A stretch of DNA of 42,179 nt from Saprospiraceae bacterium (GCA_028279185.1 JANQSS010000092.1:1-42179), one strand, 5' to 3'; numbered from the stretch's first letter, positions 1-5,547 are shown. A program made the numbers and translations. Notes: generated by a model not told the origin, from the letters alone.

Positions 1-273
1 GCGACTCCACTTGCGACCCCACTTGCGACCACACTTGCGACCCCACTTGCGACCTCACTTGCGACCTCACTTGCGACTCCACTTGCGACCTCACTTGCGA
101 CTCCACTTGCGACTCCACTTGCGACCCCACTTGCGACCACACTTGCGACCCCACTTGCGACCCCACTTGCGACTCCACTTGCGACCTCACTTGCGACCAC
201 ATTTGCGACATCACTTGCGACTCCACTTGCGACCCCACTTGCGACCCCACTTGCGACCCCACTTGCGACCACA
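1..273. repeat. 12-bp coding tandem repeat gcgaNNNcactt (left part)
   Basis: There are 22 complete 12-bp units and one partial. Nine bases are nearly invariant (gcga...cactt). The three variable bases are ctc, ccc, cca, cct or once cat, which read on the minus strand as E, G, W, R and M codons. One further deviation occurs in unit 17 (cattt for cactt, V to M). The repeat continues at 42151-42179, which identifies the two window ends as one locus. Confidence 0.97.
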
Positions 274-487
274 AATTTGCCGCCATTTGGAGTTCCATTG
301 GTGAATTAACTACAATTAAAAATGGTTTTTCTTTAATCCCGACAATATCTCGATAAAATTTATGCCCTAAATCAATTAATTCTTTATTATTTCTAGGAAC
401 AATATATTTACGTCTCGCTAGATTAATCCATTTATCTCGATAGACTACTAATTCTTTAATTTGTTGTTCATTTAGTTTTTTCAGCAT
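1..487 (-). CDS. DUF6745-like SQV-repeat protein, N-terminal part (continues at 42179)
   Basis: The frame opens with ATG at 487 behind AGAGGATATT and stays open to base 2. An N-terminal domain of about 72 residues ([10 protein letters not shown] at the start, ending [11 protein letters not shown]) is followed by a tetrapeptide array SQVX, where X is G, E, R, W or once M. It has no stop inside the window because the gene continues across the circular junction into 41479-42179. With a 3-bp end overlap the repeat phase and frame match exactly. The N-terminal pattern (basic helix, then a P-[LIV]-[IV]-x-V-x-S-P-like strand before the repeat) and the C-terminal half resemble, from memory, bacterial DUF6745 proteins of unknown function. 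Repeat number may be collapsed by assembly. The frame is certain; the family name is recalled, not searched. Confidence 0.85.
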   Translation of the reverse strand, partial: MLKKLNEQQIKELVVYRDKWINLARRKYIVPRNNKELIDLGHKFYRDIVGIKEKPFLIVVNSPMELQMAANLWSQVGSQVGSQVGSQVESQVMSQMWSQVRSQVESQVGSQVGSQVWSQVGSQVESQVESQVRSQVESQVRSQVRSQVGSQVWSQVGSQVES

Positions 488-507
488 AATATCCTCTTTA
501 TATTATA

Positions 508-792
508 TCAAATATTCTTTAATTTGTCAAATAATGCATAAGTATTTGGATAATCTTTTCTAGCATTACCAGTCCAATTACTCTTAAAAAACCCATAATT
601 GATCACAGGGCGACATCTTGTGGGCTCCAGATCAGTTACCACCTGAAGAGTGTTTTTAGGCTCTTCTGGCTTAATTATAATGCCTTTATCAGCAATCTTA
701 TGGTCATATTGAAGCTTATGGGGCTCCCGTTCTCCCTTTTTAAGCATTTCCCCACAATCTCTACATGGCCATTTCATAATAAGTAAATCCAT
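508..792 (-). CDS. hypothetical protein with CxxC pair
   Basis: 94 aa. The ATG at 792 is chosen over an upstream in-frame ATG (816) because AAAGGAG sits 7 nt before it. Near the N terminus is a C-R-D-C pair, followed by a D-H dipeptide; there is no second CxxC, so a full zinc finger is not evident. No transmembrane segment. It lies 20 bp upstream of the SQV-repeat gene in the same minus-strand operon. Family not recognised. Confidence 0.75.
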   Translation of the reverse strand: MDLLIMKWPCRDCGEMLKKGEREPHKLQYDHKIADKGIIIKPEEPKNTLQVVTDLEPTRCRPVINYGFFKSNWTGNARKDYPNTYALFDKLKNI

Positions 793-803
793 ATTAATCT
801 CCT

Positions 804-929
804 TTAACCAGCCCAAAATAAAATATTATGAACCGTATTTAGAACTTCATTTCGATATAACCTGCCTATTATCCAACCTATATATAAACTACTGAACAAA
901 AATATTGGCCCATAGTATTCAGGTTTCAT
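804..929 (-). CDS. 41-aa single-pass membrane peptide
   Basis: MKPEYYGPIF start, then a hydrophobic stretch (FLFSSLYIGWIIG) and a basic loop. The ATG at 929 directly abuts the stop codon of the upstream gene (930), with AAAGGAAAAT as ribosome site. One of several very small membrane peptides in this operon. Function unknown. Confidence 0.65.
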   Translation of the reverse strand: MKPEYYGPIFLFSSLYIGWIIGRLYRNEVLNTVHNILFWAG

Positions 930-1232
930 TTAATTTTCCTTTATTTCAAATGCACGTCTTGGAAACGGCTTACCTTCTTTTCCAGCTTCAAAATAATAAT
1001 CAATTTCTTTTTCTCCATTTTGTTTTGTTTTTCGAATTACAGATGACGCTTCATAAAAGTTTCTTACATATAAAGATGTATCTTTGAGTCTTGCTCCTTT
1101 TGACAATACTCCAGCAGCCCATATTTTTTCTTCATTTGATCCGTGTTCTATTAGATACTCTGGATTTCGATTTAATTTTTCTGTGATTTCTTTTCCTTCC
1201 AGTTGTCCCCATTTGTTTTGTTGTATCGACAT
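930..1232 (-). CDS. hypothetical protein
   Basis: 100 aa starting MSIQQNKWGQ. The ATG at 1232 has GGAGG six bases upstream, better than the in-frame ATG at 1265. Charged, soluble, no recognised domain. Its first 101 bp overlap the 3' end of the 1132-1362 gene in another frame. Confidence 0.7.
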   Translation of the reverse strand: MSIQQNKWGQLEGKEITEKLNRNPEYLIEHGSNEEKIWAAGVLSKGARLKDTSLYVRNFYEASSVIRKTKQNGEKEIDYYFEAGKEGKPFPRRAFEIKEN

Positions 1233-1362
1233 AATAGGCCTCCAATGTTCGTAATTTACTATCATGGGTCATTTGTAATTGTTTAGTTCTTTTTAATTCT
1301 GTATCAAGTGTATTGATTCTATCTATAATCACACTAATTAGTTCTTCAGGTGGATATTTCAT
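1132..1362 (-). CDS. hypothetical coiled-coil protein
   Basis: 76 aa, starting MKYPPEELIS, with excellent ribosome site (AAAAGGAGAATCAT-ATG). Residues 8-43 are amphipathic with heptad-like hydrophobics, suggesting a coiled coil. The basic C-terminal tail is read from DNA that also encodes the start of the 930-1232 gene, so the two genes overlap by 101 bp. A frameshift joining them cannot be excluded. Confidence 0.6.
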   Translation of the reverse strand: MKYPPEELISVIIDRINTLDTELKRTKQLQMTHDSKLRTLEAYYVDTTKQMGTTGRKRNHRKIKSKSRVSNRTRIK

Positions 1363-1481
1363 ATGATTCTCCTTTTATTTTCTTTATGAATTCTCCATAA
1401 ATCTGGTAATATTTCTAAACAAAGAAATCCAATCATCCCACCAATAATTGATCCAATAAAATATAATAATCCATTACTCAT
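1359..1481 (-). CDS. 40-aa single-pass membrane peptide
   Basis: Glycine- and isoleucine-rich transmembrane segment (residues 4-20), then a charged tail. AAAAGGAG precedes the ATG at 1481. Its TGA overlaps the next ATG (ATGA at 1359-1362). Function unknown. Confidence 0.65.
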   Translation of the reverse strand: MSNGLLYFIGSIIGGMIGFLCLEILPDLWRIHKENKRRII

Positions 1482-1639
1482 TTTTTCTCCTTTTCGTCCT
1501 CACATAATTCACAGCCTTGCTCAATCCAATATTCTAAGTCGTCATGACACCATGCTTCATGACAACCTTTACAAACACATATTTCATGTAAATCTGGTGG
1601 GTCATACCAACTCATTGGTGGTCCTTTAACGTCCAACAT
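1478..1639 (-). CDS. 53-aa cysteine-rich protein, possible zinc binder
   Basis: Cysteine/histidine pattern CVCKGCHEAWCH followed by CELC near the C terminus fits a small zinc-binding knuckle. Start ATG at 1639 behind CGGAG; an internal ATG (MSWYDPP) behind AAAGGACC is an alternative. Its stop overlaps the next start as ATGA. Not recognised as a named family. Confidence 0.65.
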   Translation of the reverse strand: MLDVKGPPMSWYDPPDLHEICVCKGCHEAWCHDDLEYWIEQGCELCEDEKEKK

Positions 1640-1754
1640 AAGTATTCTCCGAAATTAATTTTTTAACAATAGTCATCAAAAGTTTAAAGCTTTTTCCGTT
1701 AATTGCGACCCTTAAATCATGCATCAAATCTCCGTTATATGTATAAGTATTCAT
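1626..1754 (-). CDS. 42-aa hypothetical protein
   Basis: Starts MNTYTYNGDL at ATG 1754 with AAAGGAG upstream. Overlaps the following gene by 14 bp. No transmembrane segment and no recognised motif. Confidence 0.55.
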   Translation of the reverse strand: MNTYTYNGDLMHDLRVAINGKSFKLLMTIVKKLISENTYVGR

Positions 1755-1766
1755 AATAATTCTCCT

Positions 1767-1946
1767 TTATGAAAATGTTGAAACTATTATTAAAATTACA
1801 AAAACTGCGATATATATTAGACTTAATAAATATACATAGCTTTTAGTTTTTAATGCATCATAAAATTCATGTATCCAATAAAATATAAAGAAAATAAAAA
1901 ATGGTATAAGTAACATAAAAGTTATAATTAATTCATATGTAGTCAT
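1767..1946 (-). CDS. 59-aa two-pass membrane protein
   Basis: Two hydrophobic helices (about residues 5-23 and 39-57) separated by a short polar loop. ATG at 1946 behind AAAAAGGAG. It lies immediately 3' (on the minus strand) of the structured RNA block. A holin-like topology is possible but nothing specific supports lysis. Confidence 0.6.
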   Translation of the reverse strand: MTTYELIITFMLLIPFFIFFIFYWIHEFYDALKTKSYVYLLSLIYIAVFVILIIVSTFS

Positions 1947-1965
1947 TTTATTCTCCTTTTTAAAT

Positions 1966-2107
1966 TGGGCCTGTAGGCCGGAATTGAACCGGCTATCTTG
2001 TTTCGGCTTTCGGTTTCCCGTAATTGCAAAGGCGCCACGAGAATCTACAGCTTACTTCTCCGAAGGGCCATTCCGCCCTGTGTGTCACCGTCCACACCGC
2101 TACAGGC
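1966..2107 (-). ncRNA. tRNA-like structured RNA with canonical T-arm and CCA
   Basis: Read on the minus strand from 2107. The 5' end GCCTGTAG (2100-2107) pairs perfectly with CTACAGGC (1969-1976), which is followed by CCA (1966-1968). Just inside lies a textbook T-arm (1977-1993): GCCGG stem, TTCAATT loop, CCGGC. A D-arm-position hairpin GTGTG/CACAC (2080-2097), a 5-bp hairpin AGGGC/GCCCT with a 6-nt loop (2064-2079) and a GAAA tetraloop hairpin (2011-2020) follow. At 142 nt it is too long for a tRNA and too short for a usual tmRNA, and it has no clear 7-nt anticodon loop. RNA of unknown class. Confidence 0.55.
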
Positions 2108-2114
2108 TTTAAAT

Positions 2115-2310
2115 TGGGTCATAGTCCAGGTCGCTCCCCTCCGTGTGCAGACCGCAGTCCTTTTCCAGTTTTTGATGTTATCTCACTTTTTAGCTATCAA
2201 GGGCCCTCGATGCTATGGCTTAAATTTGATGCCCTCTATTTCAGATGTTTAACACCTTTATCCCCAATTCCGGTCCCATGGGATATGGCATGGGCAGAGG
2301 GCAAAATAGC
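2115..2310 (-). other. two further RNA-like units upstream of the tRNA-like RNA
   Basis: No plausible gene here on either strand. Unit A (2230-2303) is closed by an 8-bp stem TGCCCTCT/AGAGGGCA and contains a CCCATG/CATGGG hairpin (2275-2294) at the D-arm position. Unit B (2115-2219) begins GCCATAG and ends CTATGAC-CCA (6 of 7 pairs) and has a long hairpin at 2191-2215. Units are separated by AATTTAA spacers: an 11-bp exact repeat TTTAAATTGGG at 1959 and 2108, and CTTAAATT at 2219 and 2310. Neither unit has a recognisable T-loop, so they may be degenerate tRNAs or another RNA type. Confidence 0.4.
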
Positions 2311-2316
2311 TTAAAT

Positions 2317-2610
2317 TCATTTTCTTTTATATCGTTTATCTAATACACTGATAAGGTCACGAACGTGCTCAGCGTTACATCCAAACCGATTAAAATCAAA
2401 CAATTCTTTTTTCTTTTCTTTATAAAAACTAAATGGTTGAGAAAAATTATTATACTCAAAAAATCTTACATTTGGTTTACCATCATTATTTATATATTGT
2501 CCTACAAATCCAATTGTTGTAACTTCTTTTACAATTGCCCACGGATAAATATCGCTTTCCCAACTTGGATAAGTGACTTTTTTACCAATATGTTTTTTAG
2601 TAATTTTCAT
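2317..2610 (-). CDS. hypothetical protein, 97 aa
   Basis: Starts MKITKKHIGK with AAAAGGAG nine bases upstream of ATG 2610. N-terminal KKHIGKKVTY and aromatic-rich strands suggest a small beta-barrel (SH3-like) fold, but that is only an impression. Last gene before the RNA block, and its stop overlaps the first AATTTAA spacer. Function unknown. Confidence 0.7.
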   Translation of the reverse strand: MKITKKHIGKKVTYPSWESDIYPWAIVKEVTTIGFVGQYINNDGKPNVRFFEYNNFSQPFSFYKEKKKELFDFNRFGCNAEHVRDLISVLDKRYKRK

Positions 2611-2741
2611 TTATCTTCTCCTTTTAGAAGTTTTATATAAAACCAAATAATTCCCCATAATGTTGGTAGGCCTAACATAAGTCCTATTAAAGCCCCTACT
2701 ATTCCTAAGATACAAATCAAATTCCAAAATAAATCCCACAT
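2607..2741 (-). CDS. 44-aa single-pass membrane peptide
   Basis: Starts MWDLFWNLIC, with a long hydrophobic helix (residues 5-37) and a KLLKGEDK tail. ATG 2741 behind GAGG; the stop TGA overlaps the next ATG (ATGA). Function unknown. Confidence 0.6.
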   Translation of the reverse strand: MWDLFWNLICILGIVGALIGLMLGLPTLWGIIWFYIKLLKGEDK

Positions 2742-2743
2742 AC

Positions 2744-2866
2744 TCAAAATCCTCTTTTTTGTTTAGCAATCAAAGTTGTTAAATCAGTTAACATTTGAAT
2801 AAGAAAATATGTTAAAAGCAAATTAATTCCAACAAGTACTAATGTAATTCCAAGTATTAATCCCAT
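2744..2866 (-). CDS. 40-aa single-pass membrane peptide
   Basis: Starts MGLILGITLV; hydrophobic to about residue 25, then polar and basic. GAGAGGAG lies before ATG 2866. Tandem with another membrane peptide gene, 2 bp apart. Function unknown. Confidence 0.6.
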   Translation of the reverse strand: MGLILGITLVLVGINLLLTYFLIQMLTDLTTLIAKQKRGF

Positions 2867-2867
2867 T

Positions 2868-3050
2868 TTATTCTCCTCTCGCTTCAACATAATCATTAAA
2901 GAGTTTATCGGCTCTAATCACAATATCCATATAATCTTTAGCTTGAAATGTATCTGCTATTGCTTTCTTTGTTTTTTTGTATTCATCATGCATACCAAGA
3001 GTCTTCATTTTCATAAGTCGTCTTGCAGTTCTTTCTTTGAATTCATCCAT
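2868..3050 (-). CDS. 60-aa hypothetical charged protein
   Basis: Starts MDEFKERTAR with AAAGGAGG upstream of ATG 3050. Highly charged, helical, no membrane segment. Abuts the following membrane peptide gene. Not recognised. Confidence 0.7.
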   Translation of the reverse strand: MDEFKERTARRLMKMKTLGMHDEYKKTKKAIADTFQAKDYMDIVIRADKLFNDYVEARGE

Positions 3051-3062
3051 TATAATCCTCCT

Positions 3063-3212
3063 TTATGCCTGTTTATGCTGATTATAAAATTGTTCAAGAT
3101 GCACTTTTGTCCATGTTGGAGGAACTTCGTAGTAATGAAGCCATTTAAGTACTTGCTCTTCAAATTGTCTGTAAGTTTTGCATTTTTTAACTAACTTCAT
3201 TAGTCGTCTCAT
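3063..3212 (-). CDS. 49-aa basic hypothetical protein
   Basis: The ATG at 3212 is chosen over 3302 because AAGGAGG lies just before it and because the longer reading would cover the CIRCE-like operator. Sequence MRRLMKLVKK then an aromatic, basic region. First gene downstream of that operator; about 85 nt of untranslated leader precede it. Confidence 0.7.
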   Translation of the reverse strand: MRRLMKLVKKCKTYRQFEEQVLKWLHYYEVPPTWTKVHLEQFYNQHKQA

Positions 3213-3252
3213 TGTCTTATCCTCCTTTCTATTATTAGTATAACTGTAAGCT

Positions 3253-3294
3253 GTGACATTTCCATTATACTCGTGTGAAATATTCGTGACATTT
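3253..3294. repeat. direct repeat GTGACATTT x2 in the leader
   Basis: GTGACATTT occurs at 3253-3261 and 3286-3294, 33 bp apart, about three helical turns. Both lie between the CIRCE-like operator and the first gene of the leftward operon. Could be a regulator site pair; chance is not excluded. Confidence 0.4.
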
Positions 3295-3295
3295 T

Positions 3296-3322
3296 CTATC
3301 ACTCTTGCTTTTAGAGTGCTAA
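3296..3322 (-). promoter_or_regulatory. CIRCE-like operator (HrcA site)
   Basis: On the minus strand this 27-bp site reads TTAGCACTC-N9-GAGTGATAG. The CIRCE consensus, bound by the heat-shock repressor HrcA upstream of groESL and dnaK, is TTAGCACTC-N9-GAGTGCTAA. The left half and spacer length are exact; the right half differs at two positions. A -10-like TATTAT (plus 3322-3327) directly abuts it, the usual operator placement for HrcA repression, though the -35 is poor. No hrcA gene is in the window, so a host HrcA would be the reader. Confidence 0.6.
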
Positions 3323-3356
3323 TAATACTATTAAACCGCTTTAATTAATAGATATT

Positions 3357-3386
3357 TAAAAACCAGCCCCAGTTTCCCAGAGCTGG
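3357..3386 (-). terminator. rho-independent terminator with GAAA tetraloop
   Basis: On the minus strand a 10-bp stem (CCAGCTCTGG with CTGGGGCTGG, wobbles included) closed by GAAA is followed by TTTTT. It lies just after the 3397-3636 gene and before the CIRCE-like promoter, separating the two transcription units. Confidence 0.8.
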
Positions 3387-3396
3387 CTAGTGCTAA

Positions 3397-3636
3397 CTAG
3401 TCTGCTTTTGTATGGTCACAGGTCCCAAACCTGGCCCAGCACATTCTGCAGTTCTTCTTAGCTCGTACTCTCATATACCAATCAATATATCCAGGTGGCG
3501 ATTCTGGTTCACACTCAGCCTCTTCCACTCCATGTATCGATACAGTACTGCCATTTGGTAGGTTAAACATGGCATATAGCTCATATTGATCTCCTATCCA
3601 ATGTACGAACTTTGCTACTGGTTTTTCTCTTTTCAT
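3397..3636 (-). CDS. small early protein, 79 aa
   Basis: Starts MKREKPVAKF, with AAAAGGAG 9 nt before ATG 3636. The C terminus has a CRMC...CDH cluster, a possible metal site. It is the only gene between the strongest promoter seen in the window (3667-3695) and its own terminator. That pattern is typical of highly expressed immediate-early takeover proteins; the role is inference from position only. Family not recognised. Confidence 0.75.
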   Translation of the reverse strand: MKREKPVAKFVHWIGDQYELYAMFNLPNGSTVSIHGVEEAECEPESPPGYIDWYMRVRAKKNCRMCWARFGTCDHTKAD

Positions 3637-3666
3637 GATGTATCTCCTTTTTTAGTCTACACCACG

Positions 3667-3712
3667 ATAGTAGGAGTTTCAAGGCCCCAAGTCAATATTT
3701 TTTTGAAAAAAG
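3667..3712 (-). promoter_or_regulatory. strong sigma70 promoter with UP-like element
   Basis: Minus strand: -35 TTGACT (3690-3695), 17-bp spacer, -10 TACTAT (3667-3672). The segment directly upstream of the -35 is an A/T tract (TTTTTTCAAAAAAATA), like an UP element. Start of transcription is expected near 3660, some 25 bp before the 79-aa gene. Confidence 0.8.
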
Positions 3713-3715
3713 TTT

Positions 3716-3730
3716 CGTTGACAGTCAACG
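3716..3730. promoter_or_regulatory. palindromic operator candidate
   Basis: CGTTGAC-A-GTCAACG, a perfect 7-bp inverted repeat with one central base, 20 bp upstream of the early -35 box. Symmetry and position suggest a dimeric regulator, either activating this promoter or acting on the divergent late side. Confidence 0.5.
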
Positions 3731-4322
3731 ATTTTCACATTTCCCCCAATTTATTTTCATTTTCTTGTCTTTCAAACACCCTTTCCCATGTATAAAGGAG
3801 TGAAGGGGTACTATAATATGACTACTAGTAGTGCCTCTATAATTTTCAGCGGTTGGATGTAGAAGTGATGAGGGGAGTATTACAAAACACTCCAAAGCCG
3901 TAAAACGTGACAGTTTCCCGCTTATTTTAGCCTTTATGTGAGACAGAGAAGAGGGCTTGTATTAGCTAGACACTCTGAAGTTATTACACACGGTATTTTC
4001 GTTCAATCGGATCTTTGCTTGAATACTGGGCACTCAAATCAAAGCGAAAGAAAACGAGATAGGGCTTGACCCGTAGTGGAGCACTGGGCTTTCGCCTACT
4101 TAGTCAATGGTTATAAGATTGATTAGGCTGGACTTTCTACCAACTCCGATCATTGCAAGACTGCTCTGTATGAGATTAGACATATAAACACAGTCATCAT
4201 AGTTTGTTTAAAAACTTTATAGTTCTTGTTAGTATTATTTATATACTACTTGCAAGAGATATAAAGAAAGTCCTTTATTTCTAAATACAAAGTGAGGAAC
4301 GCAGTACCCAGCGTAGTGACGA
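3731..4322. other. divergent control region, no credible gene
   Basis: About 590 bp between the two arms. I see no ORF above about 15 codons with a convincing ribosome site. It holds a TACTATAAT motif near 3811-3819 without a clear -35, an inverted repeat GGAGT/ACTCC near 3876-3895, and a nested structure at 4044-4095: GCGAAAG/CTTTCGC enclosing GGG-CTTGA-CCC and AGTG-GAG-CACT. Likely carries the late promoter and 5' leader; an origin is possible but no iterons or AT-rich unwinding array were recognised. Confidence 0.6.
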
Positions 4323-4802
4323 ATGGATATTGATCAATCTAAATTTTATGCCCCTTTAGCTAATCGTGGTGGTACTACTACTCCAGCAGAGATGTTTACT
4401 CCAGAGAAGAAGGCACTATGGTATAAGCATTTTGAGAAGTCCTGTAATTTAACATCTGCTTTAAATGCGATATCTATTGCTCGTAAGACTTTTTACATAC
4501 ATTTAGAGAAAGACCCATATTTGAAGGAATTGTATTTGGAAACTATTGAGCGTCATGCAGATAAAATAGAACAAATCATGCGTGAATCAGCTGAATTACC
4601 TGGTAATCAAGGATTTAGAGATAGAATAGCTTGGCTTAAAGCACATAGAGACAAATTTAAAGATAGAGTACAGTTGGAACAGAAGATAGATAAGAAGGGA
4701 TTATTAGAGCTCTACAATCAATTACCTCCAAATTTGCGTTCTAAGGGCGATAAACAGAGGATTATAGATGCAGAGGTCATAAGTGAAGAAAACGGGGCTT
4801 AG
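4323..4802 (+). CDS. terminase small subunit (TerS) candidate
   Basis: 159 aa. An N-terminal helical region with a helix-turn-helix-like segment (SALNAISIARKTFYIHL, about residues 41-57) is followed by a long charged helix and a tail rich in acidic residues. In-frame upstream TGA at 4317 fixes ATG 4323 as the first start, although no clear Shine-Dalgarno is present. TerS binds the packaging site and delivers DNA to TerL. Assignment rests on HTH character, size and position as first late gene ahead of TerL. An HTH regulator is the alternative. Confidence 0.6.
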   Translation: MDIDQSKFYAPLANRGGTTTPAEMFTPEKKALWYKHFEKSCNLTSALNAISIARKTFYIHLEKDPYLKELYLETIERHADKIEQIMRESAELPGNQGFRDRIAWLKAHRDKFKDRVQLEQKIDKKGLLELYNQLPPNLRSKGDKQRIIDAEVISEENGA

Positions 4803-4850
4803 AAGAACGAAAAAGAGTCAATAGATGCAAAATTTTGTACTTCTGTCGGA

Positions 4851-5054
4851 TTAGGAAAAGAGTTGCTTAATGGATTTGAGGCGAGAGAAGCGAGATCGGT
4901 AATTTTTAGTATAGAATAGCCATTCATAGCCGATAAGTTGTTTTTGATTATAGTAAATTGAATAATCTGGTTCAATAGCTTTTGCAGTTTTTATAGCTGT
5001 TGCATATTTAGCCGGTAGATATAACGAATGTTTATCTAGTCTTGGTGTGTTCAT
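4851..5054 (-). CDS. 67-aa minus-strand gene inside the late region, apparently leaderless
   Basis: Starts MNTPRLDKHS; basic, aromatic-rich, no membrane segment. It has no Shine-Dalgarno, but a -35 TTGACA / 17 bp / -10 TAAACT promoter ends only 6 bp before the ATG, so transcription would begin at or next to the start codon. It is the only antisense gene in the 21-kb plus arm, in a gap between TerS and TerL. Such isolated opposed genes are often late acquisitions or regulators. Function unknown. Confidence 0.55.
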   Translation of the reverse strand: MNTPRLDKHSLYLPAKYATAIKTAKAIEPDYSIYYNQKQLIGYEWLFYTKNYRSRFSRLKSIKQLFS

Positions 5055-5060
5055 ATATTT

Positions 5061-5089
5061 AGTTTAATTTAGTTTATGGAATTTGTCAA
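5061..5089 (-). promoter_or_regulatory. promoter for the 67-aa antisense gene
   Basis: TTGACA (5084-5089), 17-bp spacer, TAAACT (5061-5066). The -10 lies in a 10-bp direct repeat TAAACTAAAT x2. Expected start site about 5054-5055 coincides with the ATG. Confidence 0.55.
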
Positions 5090-5419
5090 TATTTATTTTG
5101 GTTCTGTATGTCTGAACATAAAAACGTCTCTCCCTGCCCCCCATATAAGAAAGAGTGCTAATTATCGCGGTGTTTTTGTTGCCAAGAACATTGCTACCAA
5201 ATAAGGGAGTGTTTGTCAAGGGTTATTTTTAGAGTAATGTGGGGCGAAACTAGTTGATATTTAATTATTTTCATTTGAACCTTCTTGTTTGGCCTTCTTT
5301 TTAAATCAATTCCTCCAGACGGGGTGAGATTAGTGATTAAAACACATAGAAGTAGCCAGAAAATTTCTATTAGGCTTCATTTTTAAACGAAAATCACACA
5401 CTCTCAAAGCTTTTAATCC
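5090..5419. other. intergenic region without gene
   Basis: No credible ORF. Contains a single CIRCE half-site GAGTGCTAA (5152-5160) without its partner, and a weak plus-strand promoter-like pair TTGTCA/TAATGT with 16-bp spacing (5213-5240). Probably upstream control sequence for the packaging genes. Confidence 0.5.
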
Positions 5420-5507
5420 CGTAAGGTCGAGTTCTGCTCGTCAAAGCGCTCTAAAATAGCGCTTTGGACATCCTTACGCAGCCTGAAAGCTCTAATTTAA
5501 CATTAGA
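5420..5507 (+). ncRNA. three-way-junction RNA structure upstream of terL
   Basis: Outer stem CGTAAGG (5420-5426) with CCTTACG (5472-5478) encloses two hairpins: CGAG-TTCTG-CTCG (5428-5440) and a perfect 9-bp CAAAGCGCT-CTAAAAT-AGCGCTTTG (5442-5466). Junction linkers are only 1, 1 and 5 nt. A 6-bp hairpin TCTAAT-TTAAC-ATTAGA follows (5491-5507). GCTTTTAAT flanks the structure on both sides (5409-5417 and 5516-5524). It could be a structured leader of the packaging operon, an RNase target, or a separate small RNA. No T-run terminator follows. Confidence 0.5.
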
Positions 5508-5547
5508 CGAGTAAGGCTTTTAATTTTATGGGGAGAAATAATAAATA

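Noticed and set aside
1-273. CRISPR-like array or plus-strand RPHL-repeat protein
   Set aside because: The period is 12 bp without spacers, and the minus-strand frame has a good start and continues into conserved sequence; the plus-strand reading is a shadow without ribosome site.
1990-2110. Group I intron (P-element-like AATTACGGGAAA on the minus strand)
   Set aside because: No matching Q, R and S elements in the required order, and no interrupted gene around it.
1966-2310. tmRNA gene
   Set aside because: Total length fits, but the 5' end that pairs with the acceptor is at 2107, no ANDENYALAA-like tag frame is visible and the conserved 5' region of tmRNA is missing.
1998-2314. Two overlapping plus-strand ORFs of 84 and 96 codons
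   Set aside because: They lie antisense to structured RNA, overlap each other, lack ribosome sites and oppose the operon.
5152-5160. Second CIRCE site
   Set aside because: Only the GAGTGCTAA half is present; no partner at the correct spacing.
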